Source: an uncultured Phocaeicola sp.
Lineage (GTDB): Bacteria; Bacteroidota; Bacteroidia; Bacteroidales; Bacteroidaceae
Assembly: GCA_944320815.1 (NCBI GenBank)
Contig: CALUIZ010000008.1
Location: 1 to 64,000 of the forward strand
Direction: 5' to 3'
DNA length: 64,000 bases
The notes under the pieces were generated by a model. That model saw only the letters and a program-made list of their open reading frames with translations. It was not told the origin of the DNA and did not search any database. Below, piece after piece: positions 1 through 8,370 of this stretch (its first letter is position 1; each line of letters opens with the position of its first letter). Position numbers and translations under genes: made by a program.

Positions 1-458
1 CGATGGATGGGCTGATTGTTCCGGGAGGCGAGAGCACCGCAATCGGGAAGCTGATGAACGATCTGGACATGACGGAACCTTTGCGGGGGCGGATAATGAA
101 CGGACTGCCTGTGTTCGGCACGTGTGCCGGCATGATTCTGTTGGCAAAGGAGGTGGAGAACGATTCCAGACGCTTTCTGCAAGTGATGGACATTTGTGTG
201 AGGCGCAATGCCTATGGGCGTCAGTTGGGGAGTTTCTTCACGGAAGAAAAGTTTGCGGGAAGATGCATTCCAATGACGTTTATCCGTGCACCATATATCG
301 GTTGTACGGGTGAAGGGGTGGAGGTGTTGTCTGTCGTGGACGGACATATCGTGGCAGCCCGTGAGCGGAATATGCTGGTCATTTCGTTTCATCCGGAATT
401 GTCTGATGATACGACGGTACATTCTTATTTCATAGATAATTTGGTCAGGAAGGCATGA
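1..458 (+). CDS. pdxT: Pyridoxal 5'-phosphate synthase glutaminase subunit PdxT (5' partial)
   Basis: PdxT takes ammonia from glutamine and passes it to PdxS, which builds pyridoxal 5'-phosphate. The window opens inside the gene, so roughly 40 N-terminal residues are missing from a protein that is usually about 190 long. The visible part has the class I glutamine amidotransferase signature: PGGES near the start, the nucleophilic Cys in GTCAGM, and the His-Glu pair in SFHPEL near the C-terminus. A pdxS gene is expected just upstream, outside the window. The stop codon lies in the loop of a terminator hairpin, so this is the last gene of its transcript. Confidence 0.95.
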   Translation, partial: MDGLIVPGGESTAIGKLMNDLDMTEPLRGRIMNGLPVFGTCAGMILLAKEVENDSRRFLQVMDICVRRNAYGRQLGSFFTEEKFAGRCIPMTFIRAPYIGCTGEGVEVLSVVDGHIVAARERNMLVISFHPELSDDTTVHSYFIDNLVRKA

Positions 459-476
459 GCCTTCCTGATTTTTTTT
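445..476 (+). terminator. Intrinsic terminator overlapping the pdxT stop codon
   Basis: A perfect 10-bp stem (TCAGGAAGGC with GCCTTCCTGA) is closed by a 4-base loop, ATGA, which contains the pdxT stop codon. Eight T follow. The last codons of pdxT therefore form the left arm. Confidence 0.9.
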
Positions 477-506
477 GTTGAAGTCTGGAAAACTTGATTA
501 TATTTG
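474..506 (+). promoter_or_regulatory. Probable promoter of the nitroreductase-like gene
   Basis: TATATTTG at 499-506 matches the Bacteroidetes -7 box TAnnTTTG, and TTTG at 474-477 sits 21 bases upstream as a -33 box. The -33 box lies inside the T run of the pdxT terminator, so the two signals are packed together. The start codon is at 530. Confidence 0.6.
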
Positions 507-529
507 CGGAAACCAATAAACGTAAGCTT

Positions 530-1180
530 ATGAAAAAACTGAAATCGATGGCAATGGCCGCATTGCTTCTCCCTCTGGTGGCATGTGGTGGAGGAAACCA
601 GCAGGCTCAGACCGCTGCGGAGTCTGCACCGGACAGTGTGGAAAATCAGGTGATTGAGAATATCATGACCCGCAGGAGTATCCGTCAGTACAAACCGCAG
701 CCAGTAAACCGTGACACCATGCAGATTATCCTGAACTGCGGAATCAATGCACCCAACGGACAGAACAAACAGTCGTGGGCCATCCGTGTGGTAGACAATC
801 CGGAGTATATCAACGGACTTACCGAAATTTACAAAAAGAAGAATCCCAAGATTGCTGAAGACCCCTCGTTCAAGAACATGTTCCGCAACGCTCCTACGGT
901 AGTGTTCATTGCCAATGACAAGTCGTATGATTTCTCGCAGGTGGATTGTGGTCTGCTGGGCGAGAACATGGTGCTTTCCGCCTGGTCGATGGGCATCGGT
1001 TCCTGCTGTCTGGGTTCTCCCATCCGCTTTATGCAGACCGAGCCGGAAGCCGCAGACTATCTGAAACGCTTGAATATCCCCGAAGGTTACCAGTTGCTTT
1101 ATTGCATCGCTTTCGGCTATCCGGATGAGGCACCGGCGGCGAAGCCGCGCGATATGGAGAAAATCATGTTTGTGGACTGA
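530..1180 (+). CDS. Nitroreductase-family lipoprotein
   Basis: A 216-residue protein of the FMN-dependent nitroreductase fold. The family reduces nitro compounds, quinones or flavins with NAD(P)H. The start at 530 (MKKLKSMAMA) gives a normal lipoprotein signal: a basic start, a hydrophobic stretch and a lipobox ending LLPLVAC. An upstream TTG start is less likely because it falls inside the promoter. Family motifs are the FMN-contacting RRSIRQY near residue 55, APNGQNKQSW near residue 85, and the late glycine-rich segment SMGIGSCCLGSP. Lipid anchoring suggests the protein faces the periplasm. The substrate is unknown. Confidence 0.85.
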   Translation: MKKLKSMAMAALLLPLVACGGGNQQAQTAAESAPDSVENQVIENIMTRRSIRQYKPQPVNRDTMQIILNCGINAPNGQNKQSWAIRVVDNPEYINGLTEIYKKKNPKIAEDPSFKNMFRNAPTVVFIANDKSYDFSQVDCGLLGENMVLSAWSMGIGSCCLGSPIRFMQTEPEAADYLKRLNIPEGYQLLYCIAFGYPDEAPAAKPRDMEKIMFVD

Positions 1181-1205
1181 TTCCCATTAAAAAGATTTAT
1201 TCTGT

Positions 1206-1352
1206 GATTCCGTTTCGGATGAGGGCACTTCTACTATTTTCTGATGATATATTAGAGGAGTCCCCTCCGAACCGGAATCTCATTCTTTCATTGTGTAGGT
1301 CTCGTAATGTCCAATAAAGTCGAAGTGAAGAATCCCGAAGAGGTCGGGTTCA
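1206..1352. other. Intergenic hairpins between convergent genes
   Basis: Two imperfect hairpins lie between the nitroreductase and the convergent lipoprotein gene. The larger pairs GATTCCG...GAGGG (from 1206) with CCCTCCGAACCGGAATC (to 1279). The smaller, at 1330-1352, pairs CCCGA with TCGGG around AGAGG, followed by a T-rich stretch on the plus strand. They may act as a two-way terminator, but neither has a clean T run. Confidence 0.35.
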
Positions 1353-1360
1353 TTTCTTTT

Positions 1361-1864
1361 CTATTTCTTCTCATATTCTTCGATACGGAATCGGTTGATG
1401 GTAATATTGATGGAGTCATAGTTCATGCGATATACGACGGCACGGACACTCATCCCGTCGTTGGCTTCAAGAATATACTCATTGTTGTAATTCATGTTCA
1501 TACGATACCACATGTCGTTTTGCCCATACAGGAAGCGGACAATATTCTTCTTCGACTCATAATCCCAACTGATTCTATATGTTGATGTCTCCCCTTTATG
1601 GAAAGAGAATGTGCATGCCTGTTCGTCATAATTGATGTAATCGAGATCGGTAACTTCTTCCTTGTAGAAATTTAGTGCCGCCACATCCCCCACCGAGTCG
1701 TAAGCCAGTTGCGTATAGTTTTCCGGTACGCAGAGATACCTGAATGTTTCACCCAGATGAAGTTTTGGAAGCGGAGTGTATTCTCCGATTTCATATTTCT
1801 CGCAAGATTGAACAGCGGCAGACATTAAAATGAAGGCAGCCGCTTTTATGTTTATAAATCCCAT
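1361..1864 (-). CDS. Hypothetical lipoprotein
   Basis: I do not recognise a family. Starting at 1864 gives 167 residues with a typical signal: MGFINIKAAAFILMSAAVQSC, a hydrophobic stretch ending in a lipobox Cys. The frame stays open to an ATG at 1933, which would add 23 residues before the signal. The rest is rich in Tyr, Asn and acidic residues, probably mainly beta. The gene is divergent from the AraC regulator at 2106, and the shared intergenic region carries a tandem repeat that looks like an operator. It is therefore a natural candidate target of that regulator. Confidence 0.6.
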   Translation of the reverse strand: MGFINIKAAAFILMSAAVQSCEKYEIGEYTPLPKLHLGETFRYLCVPENYTQLAYDSVGDVAALNFYKEEVTDLDYINYDEQACTFSFHKGETSTYRISWDYESKKNIVRFLYGQNDMWYRMNMNYNNEYILEANDGMSVRAVVYRMNYDSINITINRFRIEEYEKK

Positions 1865-1956
1865 TCTATTCTTCACGAACCGAATGGGCGTACATAATGA
1901 AAAGATGTTCTTATGCAAAAATACTGTTGCCATGATATGTGTCGTTTATGTTTGTA

Positions 1957-1964
1957 CAAATTTA
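1957..1964 (-). promoter_or_regulatory. Probable -7 box of the hypothetical lipoprotein gene
   Basis: Read on the minus strand this is TAAATTTG, a full match to TAnnTTTG. Transcription would start near 1950. The tandem repeat at 1990-2028 lies just upstream of this promoter, where an activator would bind. Confidence 0.5.
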
Positions 1965-1989
1965 GGGTGTATGCCGTACGCCGTACATT

Positions 1990-2028
1990 GGATTTGTCGT
2001 AATCCGAAAAGGAATTGTCTTAATCCGA
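1990..2028. promoter_or_regulatory. Tandem 18-bp direct repeat, probable AraC-type operator
   Basis: GGATTTGTCGTAATCCGA (1990-2007) and GGAATTGTCTTAATCCGA (2011-2028) are direct repeats with two mismatches and an exact 21-bp period. AraC-family proteins bind direct half-sites about two helical turns apart. The pair lies between the divergent lipoprotein gene and the AraC regulator. Binding is inferred. Confidence 0.5.
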
Positions 2029-2105
2029 TGTTTTAGTCTTTTTCAGTTTACAAAGCATAAAACTTTAAAATTTGCTTTCTCATTTGTTCTCATACGCTTT
2101 ATTTT

Positions 2106-3026
2106 ATGCCCAAAAAGTCAATTATGATGTGGAATGATATTCTTTCCGGTTGGATTACAGAAGAATCGATTGCAAAAGGTCAGGCGAAGGAGATTGCGTC
2201 GAATGACAGGATGATTATACTGGAACTTTCCGGGAAAGGCGTTTTCAAAAGAAATATCCAGGAAAATCAGAATGCCATTTCTTTACTGATGACCGGGGGA
2301 AATTTGAGTTTTATAAAAGAAGGAATGTATAATATGGTTCTTGCTCCCGCATTTGTCGACTTCATTCTTGCAAGATATTGGGACAATATAGAAACGAGTG
2401 ATGATTTCAGAGGGTATCTGGTGGTTGTAGACCAGGTTTTCTTTCAGCAGGTGATAGAAGAAATACGTTTCCATCTGTCTGATACAATATATAAATATGT
2501 ACAGAATCCTTTCGTGCAGTTGGAAGTCACGGAAGTGGAGAGGATGGAACGGCTGATTTTCTTTTTGTCTGATACGATAGAAAGACAAGAACATGTTTTT
2601 AGAGGCGAGATTATGAGAACTATTCTGCAGACATTGCAATTTGACTTGTGGAACATCATTGTACGCGTTTACCCTAGCAAGACGACGGAGGAGACTCCTT
2701 TGTGGAATAATCTGGCGGGCGATTTCCTTCATCTTGTCCGTACGTTCTGTCGGGAGCATCATGAGGTGAGATGGTATGCCGAACGGCTTTGCGTATCGCC
2801 AGACTTGCTTTCGGCCAAATTGCGCAAGCTTTATGGAAAGAGCACCAGCCGGTTGATTGACGAAACCTTGGCGGCAGATGCGAAGACCTGTCTGCTGAAT
2901 GAGAAATATTCAATACAAGACGTGGCAGACATGCTCGGCTTTTCCGACCAAGCCGCTTTTGGAAAATTCTTCAAGCGTTGTTCCGGCATTTCGCCCAGCG
3001 CATTCCGCAAAGGCAAGACTTTTTGA
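2106..3026 (+). CDS. AraC-family transcriptional regulator
   Basis: A 306-residue regulator. The C-terminal 90 residues or so form the two helix-turn-helix units of the AraC family: WYAERLCVSPDLLSAKLRKL, then IQDVADMLGFSDQAAFGKFF, ending in the FKRCSGISPSAFRK signature. The first 200 residues are a probable sensor domain with no motif I can name. No signal peptide or membrane segment is visible. A tandem repeat with 21-bp spacing lies about 80 bases upstream and probably serves this gene, the divergent lipoprotein gene, or both. Confidence 0.88.
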   Translation: MPKKSIMMWNDILSGWITEESIAKGQAKEIASNDRMIILELSGKGVFKRNIQENQNAISLLMTGGNLSFIKEGMYNMVLAPAFVDFILARYWDNIETSDDFRGYLVVVDQVFFQQVIEEIRFHLSDTIYKYVQNPFVQLEVTEVERMERLIFFLSDTIERQEHVFRGEIMRTILQTLQFDLWNIIVRVYPSKTTEETPLWNNLAGDFLHLVRTFCREHHEVRWYAERLCVSPDLLSAKLRKLYGKSTSRLIDETLAADAKTCLLNEKYSIQDVADMLGFSDQAAFGKFFKRCSGISPSAFRKGKTF

Positions 3027-3099
3027 AAAAGCGGTCCGTCATTGAAAAAGACGGATCCGCTTCCATCACGTGATATATTTAATTGTTCTTATGTTGTTT

Positions 3100-3608
3100 T
3101 CAATGAATGTTGACTCCCTCTCCTTCTGTCGTTGCTACACTGTCTTCCGCATTCTCTTCCTGATTCCCGACAGGGGTGTAATAGTCTCCTTCTATAATGA
3201 AGTTTTGTCTTTTTCCATGGCGGTCATACCAGGGATACTTTACGATTACATGTGTTTTTTCTGTTGATACGAGTGTGCCGATTGGAAATGAGGCGGCGGC
3301 ATTTCCTATGCGGGTTCTTGTTGTGTCTCCGTACGTATTGTGTCTCAGATGGAAAAGAATCGTGTCGGCAGTGCTTGACGTATCGTCATAAACCAGATTT
3401 ATCAGGTGGGAGATGCCTGACGAAGGGTTGTACTCCATTTCTGTGAACAGGTTCAGACATCCGCCCCCAAACCATGCTTTTCGTATGTTTATGGTATTGT
3501 TTCCTAAAGTGTCAGTGTCGGATGGGAGTGAGATTTGTAGCTGTGTGCCGTGTAGTGAACAGTGCTGTTTTCGTTGTCATCGCACGATGCGGACAACAAC
3601 GCTGGGCA
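3100..3608 (-). pseudogene. Decayed NigD-like lipoprotein gene
   Basis: The intact open frame is only 112 codons (3438 down to 3100), but the reading continues upstream without an ATG to about 3578 (...SDTDTLGNNTINIRKAW). Further up, a second frame encodes a lipobox and mature start, LLSASCDDNENSTVHYTA (about 3600-3540). This looks like one lipoprotein gene split by a frameshift near 3545, with its first codons missing. The body (FINL-like segment, LRHNTYGD) resembles NigD-like proteins, tentatively. The break at the 5' end coincides with an 18-bp copy of the nitroreductase gene end at 3612-3629. Confidence 0.5.
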
Positions 3609-3611
3609 TAC

Positions 3612-3629
3612 TCATGTTTGTGGACTGAT
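3612..3629. repeat. 18-bp copy of the end of the nitroreductase gene
   Basis: TCATGTTTGTGGACTGAT occurs here and at 1164-1181, where it encodes the last codons and stop of the nitroreductase-like gene. The flanks differ. It directly adjoins the broken 5' end of the decayed lipoprotein gene, so it may mark a deletion or recombination joint. Confidence 0.5.
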
Positions 3630-3656
3630 AAAAGGAGCCTTTTACTCTGATTCAAA

Positions 3657-3694
3657 TACCCTGATATTTTGTTGCAGATATCAGGGTATTTTTT
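3657..3694 (+). terminator. Intrinsic terminator
   Basis: A perfect 11-bp stem, TACCCTGATAT with ATATCAGGGTA, has a 10-base loop and is followed by six T. It points rightward. It would stop transcripts coming from the AraC regulator or from a gene now lost, and it insulates argS. Confidence 0.8.
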
Positions 3695-3887
3695 GTCTTG
3701 TCGTAAATGATTGTTCTTGCCATTGTTCTGTGGATGCAGGACAAGTTTTGAGTTTCCGCCCAGATGGTGCGGCTCCAGATTTTCATATCTCCGGGAAAAT
3801 CTCTACCTTTGTCCAAACAAAGGAAACATAAGCCATGAAATTCCATCCACGTGATGATATTCAGTGCTCTTTCTGCCGACAAATCAT

Positions 3888-3895
3888 TATCTTTG
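3888..3895 (+). promoter_or_regulatory. Probable -7 box of argS
   Basis: TATCTTTG matches TAnnTTTG and lies 38 bases before the argS start codon. No clear -33 box is seen. The stretch 3695-3887 holds no gene I can support. Confidence 0.5.
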
Positions 3896-3933
3896 CAGGG
3901 TTAATTCAAAAAATATCATAATATCATATCCAT

Positions 3934-5751
3934 ATGAAAATAGAAGACAGACTGACCGCAGCAGCGGCGGAGGCCGTAAAAGCACTTTACGGATGTGAGG
4001 CCGCTCCGGGGATGATACAGTTGCAAAAAACGAAAAAAGAGTTCGAGGGGCATCTTACACTTGTGGTTTTCCCTTTCCTGAAAATGTCGAAGAAAGGTCC
4101 TGAACAGACGGCACAGGAAATCGGCGAATATCTGAAACTGCACGAACCTGCAGTGGCTGCATACAATGTGATCAAAGGTTTCCTGAACATTACCGTCGCT
4201 TCGCCGGTGTGGATTGAAATGCTGAACCATATCGATGCCGATCCTGAATGGGGACTGACCGAGGCGAAGGAAGACGCGCCGCTGGTGATGATTGAATATT
4301 CGTCGCCGAACACCAACAAGCCGTTGCATCTGGGACACATGAGGAACAACCTGCTGGGCAATGCGCTGGCAAACGTGATGGCGGCGAACGGAAACAAGGT
4401 GGTCAAGACCAATATCGTGAACGACAGGGGAATCCATATCTGCAAGTCGATGCTGGCATGGCTGAAATATGGAAACGGAGAGACTCCTGAATCGTCGGGA
4501 AAGAAAGGCGACCATCTTATCGGTGACTATTATGTGGCTTTCGACAAGCATTACAAGGCGGAAGTGAAGGAACTTCAGGCTAAATATGAGGCGGACGGCA
4601 TGGATGCGGAAAAGGCGAAGGCCAAAGCGGAAGAAGAGGCGCCGTTGATGCAGGAAGCACGCGAAATGCTCCGCAAATGGGAGGCGAACGACCCGGAAGT
4701 GCGTGCCTTGTGGGAAAAGATGAACAATTGGGTGTATGCCGGATTCGACGAGACCTACAGGATGATGGGTGTAGGATTCGACAAGATTTACTACGAATCA
4801 CAGACTTATCTGGAGGGAAAGGAGAAGGTGCTCGAAGGACTTGAGAAAGGGCTGTTCTACCGCAAGGAGGATGGTTCCGTATGGGCTGACCTCACTCCGG
4901 AAGGACTCGACCAGAAACTGCTTCTGCGCAGTGACGGTACGTCGGTCTACATGACTCAGGACATCGGTACCGCCAAGATGCGTTTTGAAGACTACCCCAT
5001 CGACAAGATGATTTATGTGGTAGGCAACGAGCAGAACTATCATTTCCAGGTGCTTTCCATCCTGCTCGACAAGCTGGGCTTCAAATGGGGAAAAGACTTG
5101 ATTCATTTCTCTTATGGAATGGTGGAACTGCCGGAAGGCAAGATGAAGAGCCGTGAAGGTACGGTGGTGGATGCGGACGACCTGATGGCAACGATGATTG
5201 ACACGGCACGCGAAACCAGTGCGGAACTGGGGAAACTGGATGGACTGAGTAAGGAAGAGGCTGAAAATGTGGCTCGCATCGTGGGTCTGGGCGCACTGAA
5301 ATATTTCATTCTGAAGGTGGATGCGCGCAAGAACATGACCTTCAATCCAAAGGAGTCCATCGACTTCAACGGGAATACCGGTCCGTTTATCCAGTACACT
5401 TACGCACGTATCCGCTCCATCCTTCGCAAGGCAAGCGAAGCCGGAATCGAACTGCCTGCAACTCTTCCGGCTGACATCGAACTGAACACGAAGGAAGAAG
5501 ACCTGATTCAGAAGCTGGCGGATTTCCGCGTGATGGTGAAGCAGGCCGGAACGGATTACAATCCTTCCATATTGGCCAATTACGCATACGACCTGGTGAA
5601 AGAATACAACCAGTTCTATCACGATTTCAGCATTCTCCGTGAAGAAGACGAGGCCCGTAAGGTTTTCCGTCTTGTACTGAGCAAGAATGTCAGCAAGGTA
5701 ATCAAACTGTCTATGGGACTGCTGGGAATTGAAGTTCCCGAACGTATGTAA
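3934..5751 (+). CDS. argS: Arginyl-tRNA synthetase
   Basis: This enzyme charges tRNA-Arg with arginine in the cytoplasm. It is a class I synthetase of 605 residues, the usual length for bacteria. The HIGH signature appears as HLGHMRNN near residue 134, after the family-typical SSPNTNKPL. The KMSKS loop is the relaxed form GKMKSREGTVV near residue 400, as normal for ArgRS. The N-terminal 110 residues are the Add-1 domain that binds the tRNA D-loop, and the C-terminal 120 or so form the all-helical anticodon-binding domain. The gene is followed after 9 bases by the RNase H gene. Confidence 0.98.
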   Translation: MKIEDRLTAAAAEAVKALYGCEAAPGMIQLQKTKKEFEGHLTLVVFPFLKMSKKGPEQTAQEIGEYLKLHEPAVAAYNVIKGFLNITVASPVWIEMLNHIDADPEWGLTEAKEDAPLVMIEYSSPNTNKPLHLGHMRNNLLGNALANVMAANGNKVVKTNIVNDRGIHICKSMLAWLKYGNGETPESSGKKGDHLIGDYYVAFDKHYKAEVKELQAKYEADGMDAEKAKAKAEEEAPLMQEAREMLRKWEANDPEVRALWEKMNNWVYAGFDETYRMMGVGFDKIYYESQTYLEGKEKVLEGLEKGLFYRKEDGSVWADLTPEGLDQKLLLRSDGTSVYMTQDIGTAKMRFEDYPIDKMIYVVGNEQNYHFQVLSILLDKLGFKWGKDLIHFSYGMVELPEGKMKSREGTVVDADDLMATMIDTARETSAELGKLDGLSKEEAENVARIVGLGALKYFILKVDARKNMTFNPKESIDFNGNTGPFIQYTYARIRSILRKASEAGIELPATLPADIELNTKEEDLIQKLADFRVMVKQAGTDYNPSILANYAYDLVKEYNQFYHDFSILREEDEARKVFRLVLSKNVSKVIKLSMGLLGIEVPERM

Positions 5752-5760
5752 GCCAGAAAC

Positions 5761-6363
5761 ATGGCAAAAGCGAAATTCTATACTGTATGGAAAGGCGCCT
5801 GCCCGGGGGTATATTCCTCGTGGCAGGAATGCCAACTCCAGATTAAAGGCTTCAAGGGAGCTTTGTATAAGTCTTTTGACACGAAAGAAGAAGCCGAGAG
5901 GGCTTTGAATGAGCCTGCTTGCTTATATGTGGGAAATGCTGTTGCAGAACCTCCTGAATATTTCAACAAGAATTGTCTAGTAGTAGATGCAGCATGTAGT
6001 GGCAACCCGGGTCCTATGGAGTATCGTGGAATCTATCTAGCTACTGGACAGCAAATATTTCACTATGGCCCGATTTATGGGACAAATAACATTGGTGAAT
6101 TCTTAGCTATCGTCCACGGACTCGCCTTAATAAAGCAAAAAGGACTTCAGATGCCTATTTATTCCGATAGTCTTTATGCAATTAAATGGATTAAAAATAA
6201 GAAATGCAAAACTCAGCTTGAACGCACACAAGAATCTGAAAAAGTGTATAAACTCGTTGAACGTGCAGAGAAATGGCTCCAAGAAAACACTTATGATACA
6301 CCAGTATTAAAATGGGAAACGAAACAGTGGGGGGAGATCCCGGCTGATTTCGGAAGGAAATAA
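5761..6363 (+). CDS. rnhA: Ribonuclease H with N-terminal viroplasmin domain
   Basis: It cuts the RNA strand of RNA-DNA hybrids. Residues 1-50 form a viroplasmin/hybrid-binding domain (KFYTVWKGACPGVYSSW...FKGALYKSF), as in eukaryote-type RNase H1. Residues 68-200 are the catalytic RNase H fold. Visible metal ligands are Asp in VVDAACSGNPG, Glu in NIGEFLAIVHGLA, Asp in YSDSLYAIKW, and the final Asp in IPADFGRK. At 200 residues it is complete. It starts 9 bases after argS and is probably cotranscribed with it. The second half is more AT-rich than argS. Confidence 0.92.
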   Translation: MAKAKFYTVWKGACPGVYSSWQECQLQIKGFKGALYKSFDTKEEAERALNEPACLYVGNAVAEPPEYFNKNCLVVDAACSGNPGPMEYRGIYLATGQQIFHYGPIYGTNNIGEFLAIVHGLALIKQKGLQMPIYSDSLYAIKWIKNKKCKTQLERTQESEKVYKLVERAEKWLQENTYDTPVLKWETKQWGEIPADFGRK

Positions 6364-6366
6364 CGG

Positions 6367-6407
6367 AAGCCTCTCCAAACCTTTCCCCGGGGGAGCTGAG
6401 GAGGCTT
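6367..6407 (+). terminator. Possible terminator after rnhA
   Basis: AAGCCTC (6367-6373) pairs with GAGGCTT (6401-6407) around a GC-rich loop, followed by only a few T. It is a weak candidate. Confidence 0.3.
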
Positions 6408-6423
6408 TAAATCACATTCGTAT

Positions 6424-8241
6424 ATGAAAAAAAGATTTCTTTACATCGGATTGTTTTTTGTGACGGTCCTTCTGTTGTTCATTTTTCAGAAGCCCTTTTT
6501 CATGCTTTACAACGGGAGCATAGACCGGGGAGCGGATTGGGCCGACTACTTCCGGGTCATGTGGCACGGGGCAAGTCTCGATGCGGCTGTGGCGGGCTAT
6601 CTGACTGCCCTTCCGTGGCTTGTCATACTGGTCAGCGTGTGGTTCAGGAAATTTCCGTTGCGGAAGATTCTGGTCGGATATTATGCGCTGATTGCTCTGA
6701 CGGCATCGCTCATCTTTGTGGGAGACATGGCCCTATATCCTTTCTGGAATTTCAAGCTGGACGCTTCGGTGTTCTTCTATCTCGATTCGCCGAAGAATGC
6801 GATGGCTAGCGTTTCAGTCGGATTCGTCATTTTGAGACTGTGCTGTATTCTGCTGCTTTCCGGACTGGGTACCTGGATACTCTTTCGGATCACTCCCCGG
6901 GTGCTTCCTCCTGCCACAAAGAAACTGTGGGGCAGCTTGGGATTAATCCTTACGGGCGGACTTATTTTTATCGTTATCCGTGGTGGAGTGACCGAATCGA
7001 CTTCAAATATCGGTCAGGTATATTTCTGCAACGACGAGTTTCTGAACCATTCTGCCGTCAATCCGGCCTTCAGCCTGCTGGCATCAGTCAGCAAGACGAA
7101 AGACTATGCGGCACAGTTCAACTACTTTCAAAAGGAAGAATGCGACTCACTCTTCAGCGGGCTTTATCCGGCAAAAGGGAAAAACACTGTGGAACTGCTC
7201 AACACCAAACGTCCCAATGTGCTGATTATTCTGATGGAAGGTTTTGGGGGGTCGATGGTCGAATCGCTGGGCGGAGTGAAAGGGGCCAGCCCGAATATTG
7301 ACCGGCTTTCAAAGGAAGGAATCTGGTTCAGCCGGTGCTACGCGAACAGTTTCCGCACGGACCGGGGCACGATATGCACTTTCAGCGGCTATCAAAGTTT
7401 TCCCGACCTTTCGGTCATGAAGATTCCTGCCAAAAGCCGCACGCTTCCTTCCATCGCCGGAAAACTGGTAGAGGAGGGATACCGGACGGACTTTCTGTAT
7501 GGAGGCGACATCAACTTCACCAACATGAAAAGCTATCTTCTGGGAAGCGGTTACCAGCGTCTTACTGCTGATGTGGACTTTCCGGTCAACCAGCGGCAGA
7601 ATGCATGGGGAGTGAACGATGATATCACGTTCGATTATCTGTATGATGAACTGACAGCCAGAAAAGAGTCTCCCTGGCACACTGCGTTCCTGACTCTGAG
7701 CAGCCATGAACCGTTTGAAGTGCCTTTTCACAAGCTGAAAGAGGCGCGTCCGAATGCTTTCGCCTTTACCGACGACTGTCTGGGCCGTTTCGTCGACCGT
7801 ATCCGCAAGACTCCGGTGTGGGACAATCTGTTGATAGTCTGTCTGCCCGATCATGGCTTCTACTATCCGGAAGAGGGGCATCCGCAGGATGCGCGCATCC
7901 ATCATATCCCGATGCTCTGGCTGGGCGGTGCCATAAAGCAACCGATGGTTGTCGATAAAATCATGAACCAGTCTGATATGGCAGCTACTCTGCTGGCGCA
8001 GATGGGTATCAGTCACGAAGAATTCAACTTCAGCCGCAACGTGCTGGGCGAAGAATACACCTATCCGTTCGCCTACTGGACATTCGGTGGAGGGTTCGCC
8101 TTTGCCGACAGCACAGGTGTCACGCTTTTTGACGTGAATGCCAGTCGTCCGATACAGGAAAATCCATTTCCTGACGAAAACCGTATCCTGCGTGGAAAAG
8201 CGATTCTCCAGAGTTCATACGATGATCTGGGGGGAAGGTAA
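6424..8241 (+). CDS. LTA synthase-family sulfatase-fold membrane protein
   Basis: A 605-residue protein of the alkaline phosphatase/sulfatase superfamily, lipoteichoic acid synthase branch. About five membrane helices occupy residues 1-180. The outward-facing catalytic domain starts at RPNVLIILMEGFGG (near 260). The likely nucleophile is Thr in FRTDRGTICTFSGY, and further metal ligands sit in CLPDHGFYYP and HHIPMLW. Gram-negative relatives transfer phosphoglycerol or phosphoethanolamine to glycans or lipids. Bacteroidetes have no teichoic acid, so the acceptor here is unknown; lipid A or capsule is possible. Confidence 0.85.
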   Translation: MKKRFLYIGLFFVTVLLLFIFQKPFFMLYNGSIDRGADWADYFRVMWHGASLDAAVAGYLTALPWLVILVSVWFRKFPLRKILVGYYALIALTASLIFVGDMALYPFWNFKLDASVFFYLDSPKNAMASVSVGFVILRLCCILLLSGLGTWILFRITPRVLPPATKKLWGSLGLILTGGLIFIVIRGGVTESTSNIGQVYFCNDEFLNHSAVNPAFSLLASVSKTKDYAAQFNYFQKEECDSLFSGLYPAKGKNTVELLNTKRPNVLIILMEGFGGSMVESLGGVKGASPNIDRLSKEGIWFSRCYANSFRTDRGTICTFSGYQSFPDLSVMKIPAKSRTLPSIAGKLVEEGYRTDFLYGGDINFTNMKSYLLGSGYQRLTADVDFPVNQRQNAWGVNDDITFDYLYDELTARKESPWHTAFLTLSSHEPFEVPFHKLKEARPNAFAFTDDCLGRFVDRIRKTPVWDNLLIVCLPDHGFYYPEEGHPQDARIHHIPMLWLGGAIKQPMVVDKIMNQSDMAATLLAQMGISHEEFNFSRNVLGEEYTYPFAYWTFGGGFAFADSTGVTLFDVNASRPIQENPFPDENRILRGKAILQSSYDDLGGR

Positions 8242-8306
8242 AGTCCTGTCAGGGATAATGTCCTGGTTGTCCAGATTCTGTTCTGATATAATGAGTGGAA
8301 AGTTTA

Positions 8307-8360
8307 AGGAGGGTGGGCAAGTCCGAAAGAAGAAATGGGGACAGCTCATTCCACCCTCCT
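8307..8360. terminator. Probable two-way terminator between convergent genes
   Basis: AGGAGGGTGG (8307-8316) pairs perfectly with CCACCCTCCT (8351-8360) around a loop of 34 bases. It lies between the ends of two convergent genes. No strong T run follows on either strand. Confidence 0.45.
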
Positions 8361-8370
8361 GTGGAGAGTT

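Noticed and set aside
3652-3882. A 76-codon minus-strand frame
   Set aside because: It overlaps a clear terminator hairpin, has no motif and no start signal.
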